DNA of 64,000 nt from Sulfomarinibacter sp963733915 (GCA_963733915.1 CAVTEP010000006.1:1-64000), one strand, 5' to 3'; positions 1 through 9,729 are shown, counted from the stretch's first letter. Notes: generated by a model not told the origin, from the sequence alone. Numbers and translations: made by a program.

Positions 1-115
1 CTCGTCAGCAGTGGGCTGTGTGAGGTGGATTTCAGGAAGCATGAACCCCCTTTTTCGAAGTTGAACGGTAACACACCGGCAGGCGCATCAATTGCCGGTG
101 CGCGCCAACCGGGCT

Positions 116-225
116 TGAATTCTCAGTTCTCAGTTCTCAATTCTCAATTCCCGCCCCCCCCCGGCAATCGTGGGGTGGGTGGGTGGAAATTGAGAATTGA
201 GGAATCTGAGAATTGAGAATTTGAA
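116..225. repeat. Family A hairpin repeat (copy 1)
   Basis: The left arm (116-150) is built of tandem TTCTCAA-type words and the right arm (186-225) of the complementary TTGAGAA-type words. Between them lies a C-run followed by GGGGTGGGTGGGTGG. The arms can pair into a long hairpin. A second copy lies at 17851-18002. The rest of the first 294 bases holds no gene that I can support; the right flank leads into malQ. Confidence 0.85.
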
Positions 226-294
226 TGCGTGAGGATGTGCCTTGGGAAGGCGCGGACGGAAATACGATAGCTCCGATGCGTACCATGGGTATCG

Positions 295-1807
295 ATGAAG
301 CACAGAAGATCGGCCGGTGTCATTCTCCATCCCACCTGTCTGCCGTCGCGTTTCGGCATCGGCGACTTCGGCCCCGACCGCCGCCGCCTACATCGAGTGG
401 TTGGCGGGCGGCGGCGCCAGCTGGTGGCAGATCCTTCCACTGCACCCGCCCGGGCCCGGGAACTCGCCGTACTCGGCGATCTCCACCTTTGCCGGCAATG
501 AGCTCCTCATCAGCCCCGACCTGCTGGTGGAGGACGGCGTCCTTTTCGATGAGGATGTGAGGGATGTGCCGGAATTCCCAACCGAATGGGTGGAGTTCGA
601 CGCCGTGGCGCCGTTCAAGCTCGAATTGCTGCGGCTCGCGTTCCGCCGCTTCACCGAAAGCCAGCCGCGCAAGCTGGTGCTCCAGCTGGCCGACTTCCGC
701 GAGCGGAACCGCCATTGGCTTTCCGACTACGCCCTCTTTCGCGCCCTTCGCGACAGTCGTGGCGGCGAAGCGTGGTACGAGTGGCCGCGGCCCCTCGCCA
801 GACGCGACCCCGAGGCCCTCATCGGGTGGATGCAGGAGCACCGCGAGGACATCGATTTCGTCGAGTTCTGCCAGTTTTTCTTTGATCGCCAGTGGGTCGC
901 GCTGCACGATTGGGCGCGCGAGATGGGGGTCGGCGTCCTCGGCGATGTGCCGATCTTTGTCGCCGGCGATTCGGCCGAGGTGTGGGCGCACCCGGAGCTC
1001 TTCGAGCTCGACGAGGAGCTCCGGCCGAAGGTGGTGGCCGGGGTGCCTCCTGATTATTTTTCGGCCACCGGCCAGCTCTGGGGCAATCCGCTCTACGACT
1101 GGGACCGGATGGCAGCCGACGGCTACCAATGGTGGATCGCCCGGCTGCGCCACGCCCTGACAATGGTCGACCTGGTGCGTCTCGACCACTTCCGTGGTTT
1201 CGCCTCCTACTGGGAGGTTCCAGCCGGCGAGGGGACCGCGATCAACGGCCGCTGGCGGCCGGGCCCTGGTCGCGCGCTCTTCGATGCGGTGGCCGCGGCC
1301 CTCGGCGATCTGCCGTTGGTGGCCGAGGACCTGGGTGAGATCACCCCCGACGTGGTCGCGCTGCGCGATGAGCTCGGCCTGCCGGCGATGGCGGTCCTCC
1401 ATTTCGCGTTCTCACCGGAGCCGCGGTCGTCCTTCATCCCCTACGCCCTCCACCGGAACATGGTGCTCTACTCGGGTACCCACGACAACAACACCACCGT
1501 GGGCTGGTACCTCGAGGACGCCACCGAGGCAGAGAAGGACCTCGTGCGGCGCTACGCGGGCACCTCCGGTAGAGAGATCAATTGGGACCTGATCCGGCTC
1601 GCCCTGGGGTCGGTGGCGGACATCGCGATCGTGCCGCACCAGGACCTGGCCGGGCTGGGTTCGGACTGCCGGATGAACACGCCGGCGGTCGGCGAGGGCA
1701 ACTGGCGCTTCCGCATCACCCCGAGGATGCTGGGGGAGGGCCTCCAGGCCCGGTTCTGGGACCTCGTCGAGACCTATGGGCGCGAGCCGGCGGACGTCGA
1801 AGTCTAA
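295..1807 (+). CDS. malQ: 4-alpha-glucanotransferase (GH77), frame broken near 379
   Basis: Amylomaltase transfers alpha-1,4-glucan segments between maltodextrins in the cytoplasm. The body reads through to 1807 with all GH77 signatures. With the frame corrected, the nucleophile Asp in RLDHFRGF is about residue 297, the acid/base Glu in VAEDLG about 343 and the Asp of HDNN about 397, which is where family members have them. The conserved N-terminus (HPTCLPSRFGIGDFGPD) starts at ATG 295 in a different frame and joins the body at 378-381, where one C appears to be extra (GAC-C-GCC). Total length is 3n+1; corrected, about 503 residues, normal for the family. The alternative start at 317 would lose the conserved N-terminus. 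The break is either a sequencing error or a real inactivating insertion. Confidence 0.93.
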
Positions 1808-1900
1808 TCACTCGAAGGTTAATTCCCAGTTAAACATGGTCCGATGGTGATGCTTCTCACGCAGGGCGACTTGCAGGGCCGCGCTCGAGGCCCAATACTG

Positions 1901-4627
1901 ATGCTCATGAGAAGGGTTCTCGCGTGGCTTTCCGTTGTCTCGATACTGCTGCTGACCACGGCGGCGCTCGAGGCGACGACCATCGTGCCGCCGGCTGATC
2001 CAGGCGAACTCGCTATTCAGAGCGATTCGGTGTTGATGGTTCGTGCAGGTGCGAGTTTCACTGAGAAACGCGGCTCCGTATTTTTTACAATCACGCCGGC
2101 TGACGTTGTTGATTGTTTGAAGGGCTGCGGCAAGGCTGGAAAGAGAGTGGAGCTCGAAGTTCCCGGTGGGACGCTGGGTGGGCAGGCGTTTGTCGTCGCC
2201 GGTTCGCCGGACTTCAAGGTTGGCGAGACGTATCTGGTTTTTGCGGATGTCGGGCCGGATGGTCGCTGGCAGCCGCGATTGCTGGCGGAAAGCGTACTCT
2301 TGCGCGTCGAGGATCTTCTTGACGAGGCAGTCTTGATGCCGCTGCCGGAAACCGGGGAGATGGAGCGCTATTCGAAGACGGGTGTGCACAACCTATCATT
2401 CCTGGTGCCGGTTTACGAATCGGCCTTCGTGCGGCAACTGCGAGCCGTGATCAACGCTGGCGCCCAGTGGATCGACGAAGGTGTGCGGGTTCCTCGCAGT
2501 CGATTGCCCGTCGGTGCAAAGGTGGCGCCAAGCGTCTGTAATTTCATGACTATCTCTGCCCCCGGTGGTGGGCCGTTGGCTGGTCAAACACACGATTATC
2601 GATGGTTCAGCAACACACCGTCGATGAATTGGAGCAGCGCGCTGGACTCGGATTTACCCGGTGGTGGTGACGCAGAGGTCATTGCAGCAGCAAACAACTG
2701 GAACAACGTGGGTTCAACGAGCCTGAACGTCAACAGCGGAGGCCCGGTCAGCGTTGGTACGAGCTGGTGTGACAACTTCCCGTCGAACGCGATTGCGTTC
2801 AATGACCCGTGCGACGCAATACCGGATCTTTCCGGCTGTTCAGGCGTTTTGGGTTGGGGAGGCGCTTACGTCAACGTCTCGAGCACGAGTGGGTTTGACG
2901 GTCAGGACTGGTGGCGGGCTACCGGATGGGGCGTGATGGTTAATAACGGCACTGGTGCGTGCATCAGTTCCAGCGATTACGAAATCTTTCTCACTCATGA
3001 AATGGGTCACGGGTTGGGCTTCGATCACATTTCATCGTCAGGCGACCTGATGTCCACTGACTGCTGTTACGATTTCAGCTCCGACGACGTTCTTTGCGCA
3101 GAATACCTGTATCCACCTGCGGCGGCCACGCCGACCCCGACGATAACGCCGACATCCGGGGCACCAACGCCGACATCGACCCCCGCCATGACGCCGACCA
3201 CTGGGGTACCAACGCCGACGCCGACCCCCACGCCGACGGCGACCTCGGGAGTGCCGACGCCGACTCCGACGCCGGCGTCGTCACAGGTTCTGGTGCCGGT
3301 GGTGGTCCACCAGGACGGTGTCGGAGGTACGCCGTGGCGCTCGGACGTCGTGGTCAGCAATCGCAACGCCGGCGCGCAGACCCTGCGGCTCAGTTTCCAG
3401 CCGGCGGGCAAGGCGGTCCTCTCGGCCACCCGGACCCTGGCGGGTCTCGGGACTCTGCTTCTGGAGGACCTGGTCACGAATCTCTTCCACGCGGGGGACG
3501 CCCGCGGGCCGCTCGCGATCGAGGTCGTCGGCGGGGGCTCACAGCTGCCGGTGGTGGTGTCGCGCGCCTACGCCGAGAACTCCTTCGGCAACCTCGGCTC
3601 CGGGCTCCCCGCGGATGTCGAAGCGACGACGGACGTGGTGTCGTTGCCGGGCCTGTTCCACGATGACGTCTTCCGGTCCAACATCGCCGTCACCGCCGGT
3701 GATGGAGGAGGCGTGTGGGCGACCTTCGAGCTCTTCCGGGGCGCGGATGGTCTGGTGGCCGGCGGTATCCGGCGTCGCATCGACGCCGGCGGAGAGGCGT
3801 CGTGGTCGATCCGCCAGCTCTTTGGCGGGCTGGCGCAGCCCGACGTGCCGATGACGGTCCGGGTCACATTGGACAATCCCGGCGTCGTGTACGCCTCGTT
3901 GATCGACCAGGCCTCCACCGACCCGGCGGTGTTCTTCGGGATGGTCCCGGCGATCTCGTGGATCGTGCCCGTCGTGACCCGCGTTCCCGGACTTGACGGG
4001 ACCTTCTGGCGCTCCGAGGTGTCGCTGTGGAACGCGGGCGGCACCGTTTGTTGGGTCGACCTCGAGTTTCTGCCGGAGAAGCAGGACAACTCGCGGGGCG
4101 GGTGGCTGGCGGCCCGGATCCGGCTCGACCCCTACGCGACCATGAGGATCGGCGACGTGCTTCTCGAGCGGTTCGGCATCACCGATGGCACGGGTGTGCT
4201 GGTCGTCGACGCCACGCGGCCGATCGCGGTGACCTCGCGGGTGTTCACCAGCGGGCCGATGGGTGGGATATCGGGCAACGGTGTACGGTCGGTCCTCCCG
4301 TCGGCGCTGAGGGCCGGGGAGACGGTCCTGCCCGGGGTGCGGCTGCTGGATGGCTTCCGCACCAATATCGGCGTCGTCACCGGCAGCGCGTGGGTCGAGT
4401 TCGGCTTCGAGCTTCGCGACGGGGGAGGCACCCTGCGCGATACCGCGTATCTGCGGGTTCCGCCGCGCACCCTCCGCCATCTCTCCGTCAACGGGCTCTT
4501 TGGCAATGATTTCGTGGTCCCCGACCCGGTCGGCTCGATCATCGTCGACGGCGACGGTAGTTACATCAGCTATCTGACCGTGATCGACGGGTCCTCGCAG
4601 GATCCGGTCTTTGTGATGCCTCAGTAA
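1901..4627 (+). CDS. Secreted matrixin-like zinc metalloprotease with a C-terminal repeat module
   Basis: A hydrophobic signal peptide (MRRVLAWLSVVSILLLTTA) follows ATG 1901 or 1907. The catalytic motif HEMGHGLGFDH (from about residue 366) with a downstream Met-turn (GDLM) fits the HExxHxxGxxH metzincin pattern. A Thr-Pro linker (about residues 408-461, bases 3124-3285) separates it from about 450 residues in which segments like PGVGGTPWRSDV, PGLDGTFWRSEV and DGFRTNIGV recur, suggesting repeated beta-sandwich units for surface attachment. The function is inferred as extracellular protein degradation. Base composition changes sharply at the linker: 30 of 60 bases are G or C at 2581-2640, against 47 of 60 at 3481-3540. 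No Shine-Dalgarno is seen; AATACT lies just before ATG 1901. Confidence 0.85.
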   Translation: MLMRRVLAWLSVVSILLLTTAALEATTIVPPADPGELAIQSDSVLMVRAGASFTEKRGSVFFTITPADVVDCLKGCGKAGKRVELEVPGGTLGGQAFVVAGSPDFKVGETYLVFADVGPDGRWQPRLLAESVLLRVEDLLDEAVLMPLPETGEMERYSKTGVHNLSFLVPVYESAFVRQLRAVINAGAQWIDEGVRVPRSRLPVGAKVAPSVCNFMTISAPGGGPLAGQTHDYRWFSNTPSMNWSSALDSDLPGGGDAEVIAAANNWNNVGSTSLNVNSGGPVSVGTSWCDNFPSNAIAFNDPCDAIPDLSGCSGVLGWGGAYVNVSSTSGFDGQDWWRATGWGVMVNNGTGACISSSDYEIFLTHEMGHGLGFDHISSSGDLMSTDCCYDFSSDDVLCAEYLYPPAAATPTPTITPTSGAPTPTSTPAMTPTTGVPTPTPTPTPTATSGVPTPTPTPASSQVLVPVVVHQDGVGGTPWRSDVVVSNRNAGAQTLRLSFQPAGKAVLSATRTLAGLGTLLLEDLVTNLFHAGDARGPLAIEVVGGGSQLPVVVSRAYAENSFGNLGSGLPADVEATTDVVSLPGLFHDDVFRSNIAVTAGDGGGVWATFELFRGADGLVAGGIRRRIDAGGEASWSIRQLFGGLAQPDVPMTVRVTLDNPGVVYASLIDQASTDPAVFFGMVPAISWIVPVVTRVPGLDGTFWRSEVSLWNAGGTVCWVDLEFLPEKQDNSRGGWLAARIRLDPYATMRIGDVLLERFGITDGTGVLVVDATRPIAVTSRVFTSGPMGGISGNGVRSVLPSALRAGETVLPGVRLLDGFRTNIGVVTGSAWVEFGFELRDGGGTLRDTAYLRVPPRTLRHLSVNGLFGNDFVVPDPVGSIIVDGDGSYISYLTVIDGSSQDPVFVMPQ

Positions 4628-4655
4628 TTCGTCGGCCGAAACGGCCGACGAATTA
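4625..4655 (+). terminator. Perfect 14-bp hairpin starting at the metalloprotease stop codon
   Basis: TAATTCGTCGGCCG (4625-4638) is followed by loop AAA and the exact reverse complement (4642-4655). The first three bases are the TAA stop of the preceding gene. There is no U-tract, so this is not a classic intrinsic terminator. A 3'-end stabilising or attenuating hairpin is the likeliest role. Confidence 0.6.
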
Positions 4656-4666
4656 TGGTGGCCTTC

Positions 4667-4727
4667 GGCCGTGCGGCCGGGACGGCCGCACCACAATATC
4701 GCCACGGAGGATTGTGGTGCGTCTCGC
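4667..4727. repeat. Nested short inverted repeats
   Basis: GTGCGGCCG-GGA-CGGCCGCAC is a perfect 9-bp hairpin. It is followed by ACCACAAT ... ATTGTGGT around about 13 bases. Both lie between the convergent ends of the metalloprotease gene and the molybdenum hydroxylase operon. Confidence 0.6.
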
Positions 4728-4745
4728 CTGCACGCGGTTGGGCCA

Positions 4746-4905
4746 GGAAGAAAAGGAGAAAAGGGGAAAAGGAGAAAAGGGGAGGGCGGGTGGCCACCTT
4801 TTCTCCTCTGCTCCTTTTCCCCCCTGCGCTGGACGGGTGGTCGCCTCTTCCCCTCTGCCCCTTTTCTCCTTTTCACAACGTTTGAACGTTTTGACGTTCT
4901 AACGT
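4746..4905. repeat. Family C hairpin repeat (copy 1)
   Basis: Purine arm words AAAAGGAG/AAAAGGGG (about 4746-4785) are followed by GGGCGGGTGG, two pyrimidine arms (CCTTTTCTCC, CCCCTTTTCTCC) and a tail of AACGTT words. The tail provides the TAG stop codon of the FAD-subunit gene that ends at 4899. Related copies: 21848-22050, 25880-25994, 35573-35766; an AACGTT-only copy lies at 30471-30507. Confidence 0.85.
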
Positions 4906-5879
4906 TGTGCGCTCATCGCCTCCAACTGCTCCGCGACGAGCCCCTCGAAGAGCGGCACCTTGTAGCCGTTCATGGCCAGCGGCTCGGCGCCCGCGACCGC
5001 CGCGGCGGCCGCCTCGGCGATGGTCTCCTGATCGAGGGTGGTGCCGGTGATCGCCGCCTCGACGCCCTGCGCGCGCCACGGCACCGGCGCCGCGCCGGAG
5101 AGGAAGACCCGCGCCGAGCGCACGGTCTCGCCGTCAAAGGCGATCGCCAGGGCCACGCCGGCGAGGGCGAAGTCCCAGGCGCCGCGCGTCCGCACCTTGC
5201 GGTAGGACGATTTCAGCCCGGACGGGGGCGGCGGCACCACGATCTCGGTCAGGATCTCGTCAGGCTCGAGCACGGTCTCCCGCCGTGGGTCCTCCGCCGG
5301 CGGCACGAAGAAAGACTCCACCGCCACCGAGCGGCTGGATCGTGGGCCGGAGATGCGGCAGACGGCGCCCAGCGCGGCGAGCGCGGGCGCGGTGTCCGAA
5401 GGGTGGACGATGTAGCAGAGCTCGCCGCCGAAGATGCAGTGGTACTGGTTCTCGCCCTCGTACGCGTAGCAGATCTCACCGCCCTTGCGCAGACAGTGAA
5501 AGTCCCCGCGGTAGTACCAGCAGCGGGGTTTCTGGCAGAGGTTACCGGCGATCGTGCCCTGGTTGCGGAGTTGCGGACTGGCGACCGAGGTCGCCGCCTC
5601 GGCCAGGGCGTGGTAGCGCTCGCCGACCGTGGGGTCAGCCGCGACCGCGGCGACGGTTGTCATCGCGCCGATGCGGAGACCGCCGTCACTCGAGCTTCGT
5701 ATGCCGTAGAGCTCCTCGATGGCGGAGAGCGTCATCACGGTGGGAGCGGCGAAGATCCCGTCCCGGAGGCAGCCGAGCAGGTCGGTGCCGCCGGCGTGCA
5801 CCAGCGACGGCCGGTCGTCGAGAATGGCGAGAGCGGCCGCGAGCGAGGTCGGTCGCGCGTACTGAAATTTCGGCAACAT
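4899..5879 (-). CDS. Molybdenum hydroxylase FAD-binding subunit with a 4Fe-4S insertion (PaoB/YagS-like)
   Basis: This 326-residue protein is the middle subunit of a xanthine-dehydrogenase-family enzyme and passes electrons between the Fe-S subunit and an acceptor through FAD. The FAD-binding loop HAGGTDLLG is at 28-36 and SPQLRNQGTIAGN at about 101-113. Six cysteines (115, 120, 129, 137, 148, 155) lie in an insertion known from the PaoB and 4-hydroxybenzoyl-CoA reductase beta subunits, where four cysteines hold a 4Fe-4S cluster. It starts one base after the stop of the molybdopterin subunit, with GGAGG inside that gene's end. The last codons CAA CGT TAG come from the family C repeat, so the stop is repeat-derived. 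The substrate is probably an aldehyde but cannot be read from the sequence. Confidence 0.9.
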   Translation of the reverse strand: MLPKFQYARPTSLAAALAILDDRPSLVHAGGTDLLGCLRDGIFAAPTVMTLSAIEELYGIRSSSDGGLRIGAMTTVAAVAADPTVGERYHALAEAATSVASPQLRNQGTIAGNLCQKPRCWYYRGDFHCLRKGGEICYAYEGENQYHCIFGGELCYIVHPSDTAPALAALGAVCRISGPRSSRSVAVESFFVPPAEDPRRETVLEPDEILTEIVVPPPPSGLKSSYRKVRTRGAWDFALAGVALAIAFDGETVRSARVFLSGAAPVPWRAQGVEAAITGTTLDQETIAEAAAAAVAGAEPLAMNGYKVPLFEGLVAEQLEAMSAQR

Positions 5880-5880
5880 C

Positions 5881-8182
5881 TCAGACCTCCCTTTTCCGGT
5901 CGGCGAGCAGCCGGGCGAGCTGGGTCGGGTTGAGCGGCGTGTCGGTGACCCGGATCCCGATGGCGTGGGACACCGCGTTGGCGATCGCCGCTGCGGTCGG
6001 GATGGTCGCCGGTTCGCCGAGTCCCTTGGTGCCGGTGGTGTTGAACTCGTTGTCGGGGTGGTCGATGGGCGTGCTGGTGTGCTCCAGCGCCACGTCCATC
6101 ATGGTCGGGATCTTGTAGTCGTGGAAGTTGGGGTTGACCATCTTTCCGGTTTGCCGGTCGAGAACCCGCTCCTCGGTCATGCCGAAGCCGATCCCCATGG
6201 CGATGCCGCCGAAGACCTGGTTGTCATAGGTCAGCCGGTTGAGGACGCGTCCGGAGTCGTGCGCGCCGAGGAAGCGGAGCAGCCGGGTCTCGCCGGTGCG
6301 GGTGTTGACCTCGACCTCGCAGAACTGGGCGGCGAACGGCCAGGTGACCTTGTCCTCCGGGTTGGGTTCGCGATAACCGGTGCCGACCACCACGCCCTGG
6401 CGCTCGAGGCCTTCGAGCTTGGTGATCGCTACCGTCTTCTCGGCGTCCGACCGGCTGATGATGTTCTGCGCCGCGAAGCTCGAGGTCGTCGGCCGCAGTC
6501 TCGAGTTGAGCGGCCGCCATCTCCAAGAGCTGTTTCCTGACATTGTCGGCTGCGGCGAGCACGGCGGGGGAGTCCGAGGGCGTGGTCTTGCTGCCCCCGG
6601 ACGAGGTGGCGTACTGGGTGGTGGCGGTGTCGGCGTGCTCGATCTGGATCCGGTCGAGAGCGATGCCGAGCTCCTCGGCGACGATCATCGCCGCCCAGGT
6701 CTTGGTGCCGGTGCCGATGTCCGAGGCCCCCATGTTGAGGTTGGCGCTGCCGTCGGAGTAGAGCTTGACGATGACCGTCGACGGCGGCCCTCCCGCGTAG
6801 CCCCAGAAGCAGGCCGCGACGCCGACCCCGCGGCGAATATCACCCTGATCGGCGGCTCGCGCGCGCGCCTCCTTCCAACCGAATGCCTCGGCGCCGGTCC
6901 GCAGGCAGGCGGCGAGCTGGTTCGAGGTGAAGGGCACGCCGCCCTCGACCTGAAGGTCGTCGGCCATATTCTGCAGGCGGAAGGCGACCGGATCGATGCC
7001 GAGCTTGCCGGCCAGCTCGTCCATCGCCTGTTCGAGCGCCCACGCGCACTGCGGGAACCCGGGTGCGCGCATCGGCCGCGCCCTGCCGGCGTTGATGCAG
7101 ACCGTTGTGTCCTCGGTGCGCAGGTTCGGGCAGCGGTAGAGGTATGCGGCCATGGTGCTGGTGGATGCGCCGGAGGGATAGGCCCCGCCGGAACCGAGAC
7201 TGGTGTAGTCGATGGCCGTGAGTGTCCCGTCGCTCTTGGCGCCGATCTTCACCGTGATGGTGTTGCCGGGCCGGTTGCCGGTGATCCGGAAGCAGTCCTC
7301 CCGGGGCAGGAAGATCTTGACCGGGCGCCCGGTCGTGCGCGACAGGAGGGCGGCCATGACGGTGTACTTTCCGAGCTCGAGCTTGGACCCGAAACCGCCG
7401 CCCATGTAGTGACCGATCACGCGGACATTGGCCATGGGAAGGCCGAGAGCCTGGGCCAGACCTTCCTGGACCGAATACACGCCCTGGGTGCTGTCCCACA
7501 CCGTGAGCCGGTTGCCGTCCCACCTCGCCACCGAGCCGTGGGGTTCCATCGGCGCCTGGATCTCACACGGCGTCCGGAAGCTGCGCTCGACCACGACGTC
7601 CGCCTCGGCAAAGCCGGCCGCGATGTCGCCGCGTTCGCGCACCGAGGGCTCGCCGACGCGGTTGCCGCCCTCGATCACCAGGGGCGCGGTCGGCTCGAGC
7701 GCCGCCGCGTCGTCGATGACAAACGGCAACACCTCGTATTCGACCTCGATCGCCCGGATGGCGTCTTCGGCCTGCAAGGGGGTTTCGGCGGCAACCGCCG
7801 CCACCTCTTCGCCCTCGCAGCGGCAGTGGGCGTCGAAGAGCCGTGAGTAGTAGGTCTCGCGGCGGTCGTACCACGGGATGTCGGTGCCAGGCGATTTCGC
7901 CGTGAGAACCGCCCGCACGCCGGCCATCTGTTCGGCCTTACTGGTGTCGATGCTCTTGATATTGGCGTTGGCGTGCGGACAGCGGAGAATCGCGCCGTGC
8001 AACATGTCCGGCAACATCACGTCCTGGGGATAGACGGCAGCTCCGCTGACCCGCTCATAGGCGTCGACCCTGGGCACTCTCGTGCCGATGATTTCGGTTG
8101 GGTCCCACGGCGCGGGTTTGTCGATCGGGGTCGGCGTTTCGGGCTCTCTGCCGTTGAGCCAATAGGGGGACTCGTGCTTCAT
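5881..8182 (-). CDS. Molybdenum hydroxylase molybdopterin-binding subunit (PaoC/YagR-like), frame broken near 6475
   Basis: This is the catalytic large subunit, which hydroxylates a substrate carbon with water-derived oxygen at a Mo-cytosine-dinucleotide centre. ATG 8182 overlaps the upstream stop by four bases (ATGA) and begins MKHESPYWL. Typical segments follow: GTRVPRVDAYERVSG, a GGGFGSK cofactor loop, and near the C-terminus GTKGLGEPATIPTAA, which contains the catalytic Glu. The first part is open down to about 6470 and the last 210 residues continue in another frame (from QNIISRSDAEK). The join is between about 6467 and 6482, and total length is 3n+1, so one base is extra. Corrected length is about 766 residues, normal for the family. 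The break may be a sequencing error; if real, the enzyme is dead. Confidence 0.88.
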
Positions 8183-8805
8183 GACCGTCCCCCCTTCTTG
8201 AGCTCTGCGGCCCCGGCGACCGCGTTGACGATGTGCGCGTAGGTGCCGCACCGGCAGAGGTTGCCGCTCATGCCGTGACGGATCTCGTCGAGGGTGGGGG
8301 AGGGATTTGCCCTCAGCAGCGATTCGGCGGCCACTATCTGGCCGGAGGTGCAATACCCGCACTGGAAGGCATCCTCGGTCACGAATGCCTGCTGTACCGG
8401 GCCGAGCTCCTCGCCGTCGAGCAGCCCCTCGACGGTCGTGATCTCAGCTCCTTCGGCTTCCAGGGCGAGCGTCATACAGGCATAGCGCGCCCGGCCGTCG
8501 ACGAGGACGGTACAGCTGCCGCATTCGCCGCGTTCGCAACCGGCCTTGGTGCCCATGATGCCGAGCCGTTCACGGAGCACGAAGAGCAGCGTCCACCTGG
8601 GCTCGACCAGGAGGCGGTGGAGCCGACCGTTGATCTTGAGGGCCGCCGGCACCATCTCGTCGGGCGCGGTGATCTCGGGGATGGCCGCGGCCGGTCGAGC
8701 GACGCCGGTGGCGGCGGCCACCGCACCGGCGCCCACCGAGCCGAGGAAGCCGCGCCTGGTGACGCCCCCTTGCGGTGGTTGTTTCGGGTCTTTCTTCGTT
8801 CCCAT
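8179..8805 (-). CDS. Molybdenum hydroxylase 2Fe-2S subunit with Tat signal (PaoA/YagT-like)
   Basis: This small subunit carries two 2Fe-2S clusters. The N-terminal ferredoxin-type set is Cys 90, 95, 98 and 110 (CERGECGSC) and the second set Cys 149, 152, 184 and 186 (QCGYC, CRCG). TRRGFLGSVGAGAVAAATG at residues 16-34 is a twin-arginine signal, so the holoenzyme is predicted to be exported folded, as for E. coli PaoABC. ATG 8805 is chosen because GGAGG lies five bases upstream; the upstream in-frame ATG at 8820 contributes that SD sequence. It is the first gene of a tightly overlapping operon in the order 2Fe-2S, molybdopterin, FAD subunit. Confidence 0.93.
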   Translation of the reverse strand: MGTKKDPKQPPQGGVTRRGFLGSVGAGAVAAATGVARPAAAIPEITAPDEMVPAALKINGRLHRLLVEPRWTLLFVLRERLGIMGTKAGCERGECGSCTVLVDGRARYACMTLALEAEGAEITTVEGLLDGEELGPVQQAFVTEDAFQCGYCTSGQIVAAESLLRANPSPTLDEIRHGMSGNLCRCGTYAHIVNAVAGAAELKKGGRS

Positions 8806-8820
8806 GGGCACCTCCCGCAT

Positions 8821-8928
8821 TCAAACCGGAGCTCAATTCATATTGAGACTAAGTTGCTACTGTTGAAACACATACAGAGTATACGACGACCTGTCCAACC
8901 AGTTCACGCGGCTGTTAGAGTAGCCTGC
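8821..8928. other. Divergent intergenic promoter region
   Basis: These 108 bases separate the molybdenum hydroxylase operon (minus strand) from the DUF364 gene (plus strand). They are visibly A+T-richer than the coding sequence around them, as expected for a region carrying two divergent promoters. The only hexamer I can place is the plus-strand one listed separately. Confidence 0.5.
8916..8921 (+). promoter_or_regulatory. -10-like TAGAGT seven bases before the DUF364 start
   Basis: TAGAGT ends seven bases before ATG 8929 and no Shine-Dalgarno intervenes, so transcription would begin at or next to the start codon. This is one of about nine such arrangements in the window. Confidence 0.4.
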
Positions 8929-9696
8929 ATGACCGAGGCCGAGGACCACCCGAAATTTTTTGTCGACGCCATCCTCGAGGCGGCTGCGGCGGCGCCGGCG
9001 GCCGAGCTGGTCGATCTGCGGGTCGGGACCTACTGGGTCGTGGTCCGGACATCGCTCGGGGTCGGGATGGCCTCGGTCCTGAGCTCGGAGGCGCATCTGC
9101 ACGGCTCGCGTCCGGTTGCCGATGCCGGCAGCCTCCACCACCGCACCCCGCTCGAGCTTGCCGCCCTCTTGCGTTCCGAGTCGCCGCCCGAGACATCCAT
9201 CGGTATGGCGGCGGTCAACGCGATTCTGGGTCCGGCGGCGGCCGGTCTGCCGGACGAGAAAGCCCTCGCAATCCTGCGCCAGCGCGGCGCCGGCCGCAAG
9301 GTGGCGATGATCGGCCGTTTCCCGTTTGCGGATGACCTACGGAACGACTGCGACGAGCTGTGGGTCTTCGAACGGGGTCTCAACCGGCGCCCGGGCGACT
9401 TCGGCGACGAGGCCGTCGATCAGCTGCTGCCCCGGGCCGACGTCGTGGCGGTGACGGCGACCACCCTGCTCAACGGCACCTTGGCAACCATCCTCGCAGG
9501 TCTGCGCCCGGAGACCTTTGTCATGCTCCTCGGCCCGAGCACGCCGCTGACGCCGGCGCTCTTCCGCTTCGGCTTCGACGTCCTCTGCGGCACCGTCATC
9601 GAAGACCCGGAGGCGGTCCTCCGTGCCGTCGAGCAGGGAGCGGTCACTTCCCAGATCACCGGAGTGAGGCGAGTGTGCTTGTGGCCGAGCGATTGA
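8929..9696 (+). CDS. DUF364 family protein (DUF4213 plus DUF364)
   Basis: This 255-residue cytoplasmic protein has an N-terminal enolase-like DUF4213 half (to about residue 95; ETSIGMAAVNAIL) and a C-terminal Rossmann-like DUF364 half (GRKVAMIGRFPF, LLPRADVVAVTATTLLNGT, VMLLGPSTPLTPALF). Pfam describes the family as putative heavy-metal chelation; no reaction is established. The segment GPSTPLTPALFRFGFDVLCGT is typical of the family's C-terminus. ATG 8929 is the first Met of the conserved part; the open frame upstream overlaps the opposite-strand operon and has no family similarity. It lies between the molybdenum hydroxylase operon and a MocA-like gene, so a role in metal or cofactor supply is conceivable but inferred. 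Confidence 0.8.
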   Translation: MTEAEDHPKFFVDAILEAAAAAPAAELVDLRVGTYWVVVRTSLGVGMASVLSSEAHLHGSRPVADAGSLHHRTPLELAALLRSESPPETSIGMAAVNAILGPAAAGLPDEKALAILRQRGAGRKVAMIGRFPFADDLRNDCDELWVFERGLNRRPGDFGDEAVDQLLPRADVVAVTATTLLNGTLATILAGLRPETFVMLLGPSTPLTPALFRFGFDVLCGTVIEDPEAVLRAVEQGAVTSQITGVRRVCLWPSD

Positions 9697-9729
9697 CGTT
9701 TTGATCGACGTGCCCGAAGGTGGTCGGAG

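Noticed and set aside
116..225. Possible CRISPR array at the short tandem words (also at 9730, 17851, 21848)
   Set aside because: The words are 7-11 bases with no unique spacers of constant length, and they form inverted, not directly repeated, arms; no cas gene is present.
3539..4876. 445-residue minus-strand frame opposite the metalloprotease C-terminus
   Set aside because: It is a shadow of the GC-rich half and runs into a family C repeat; no family motif is seen.
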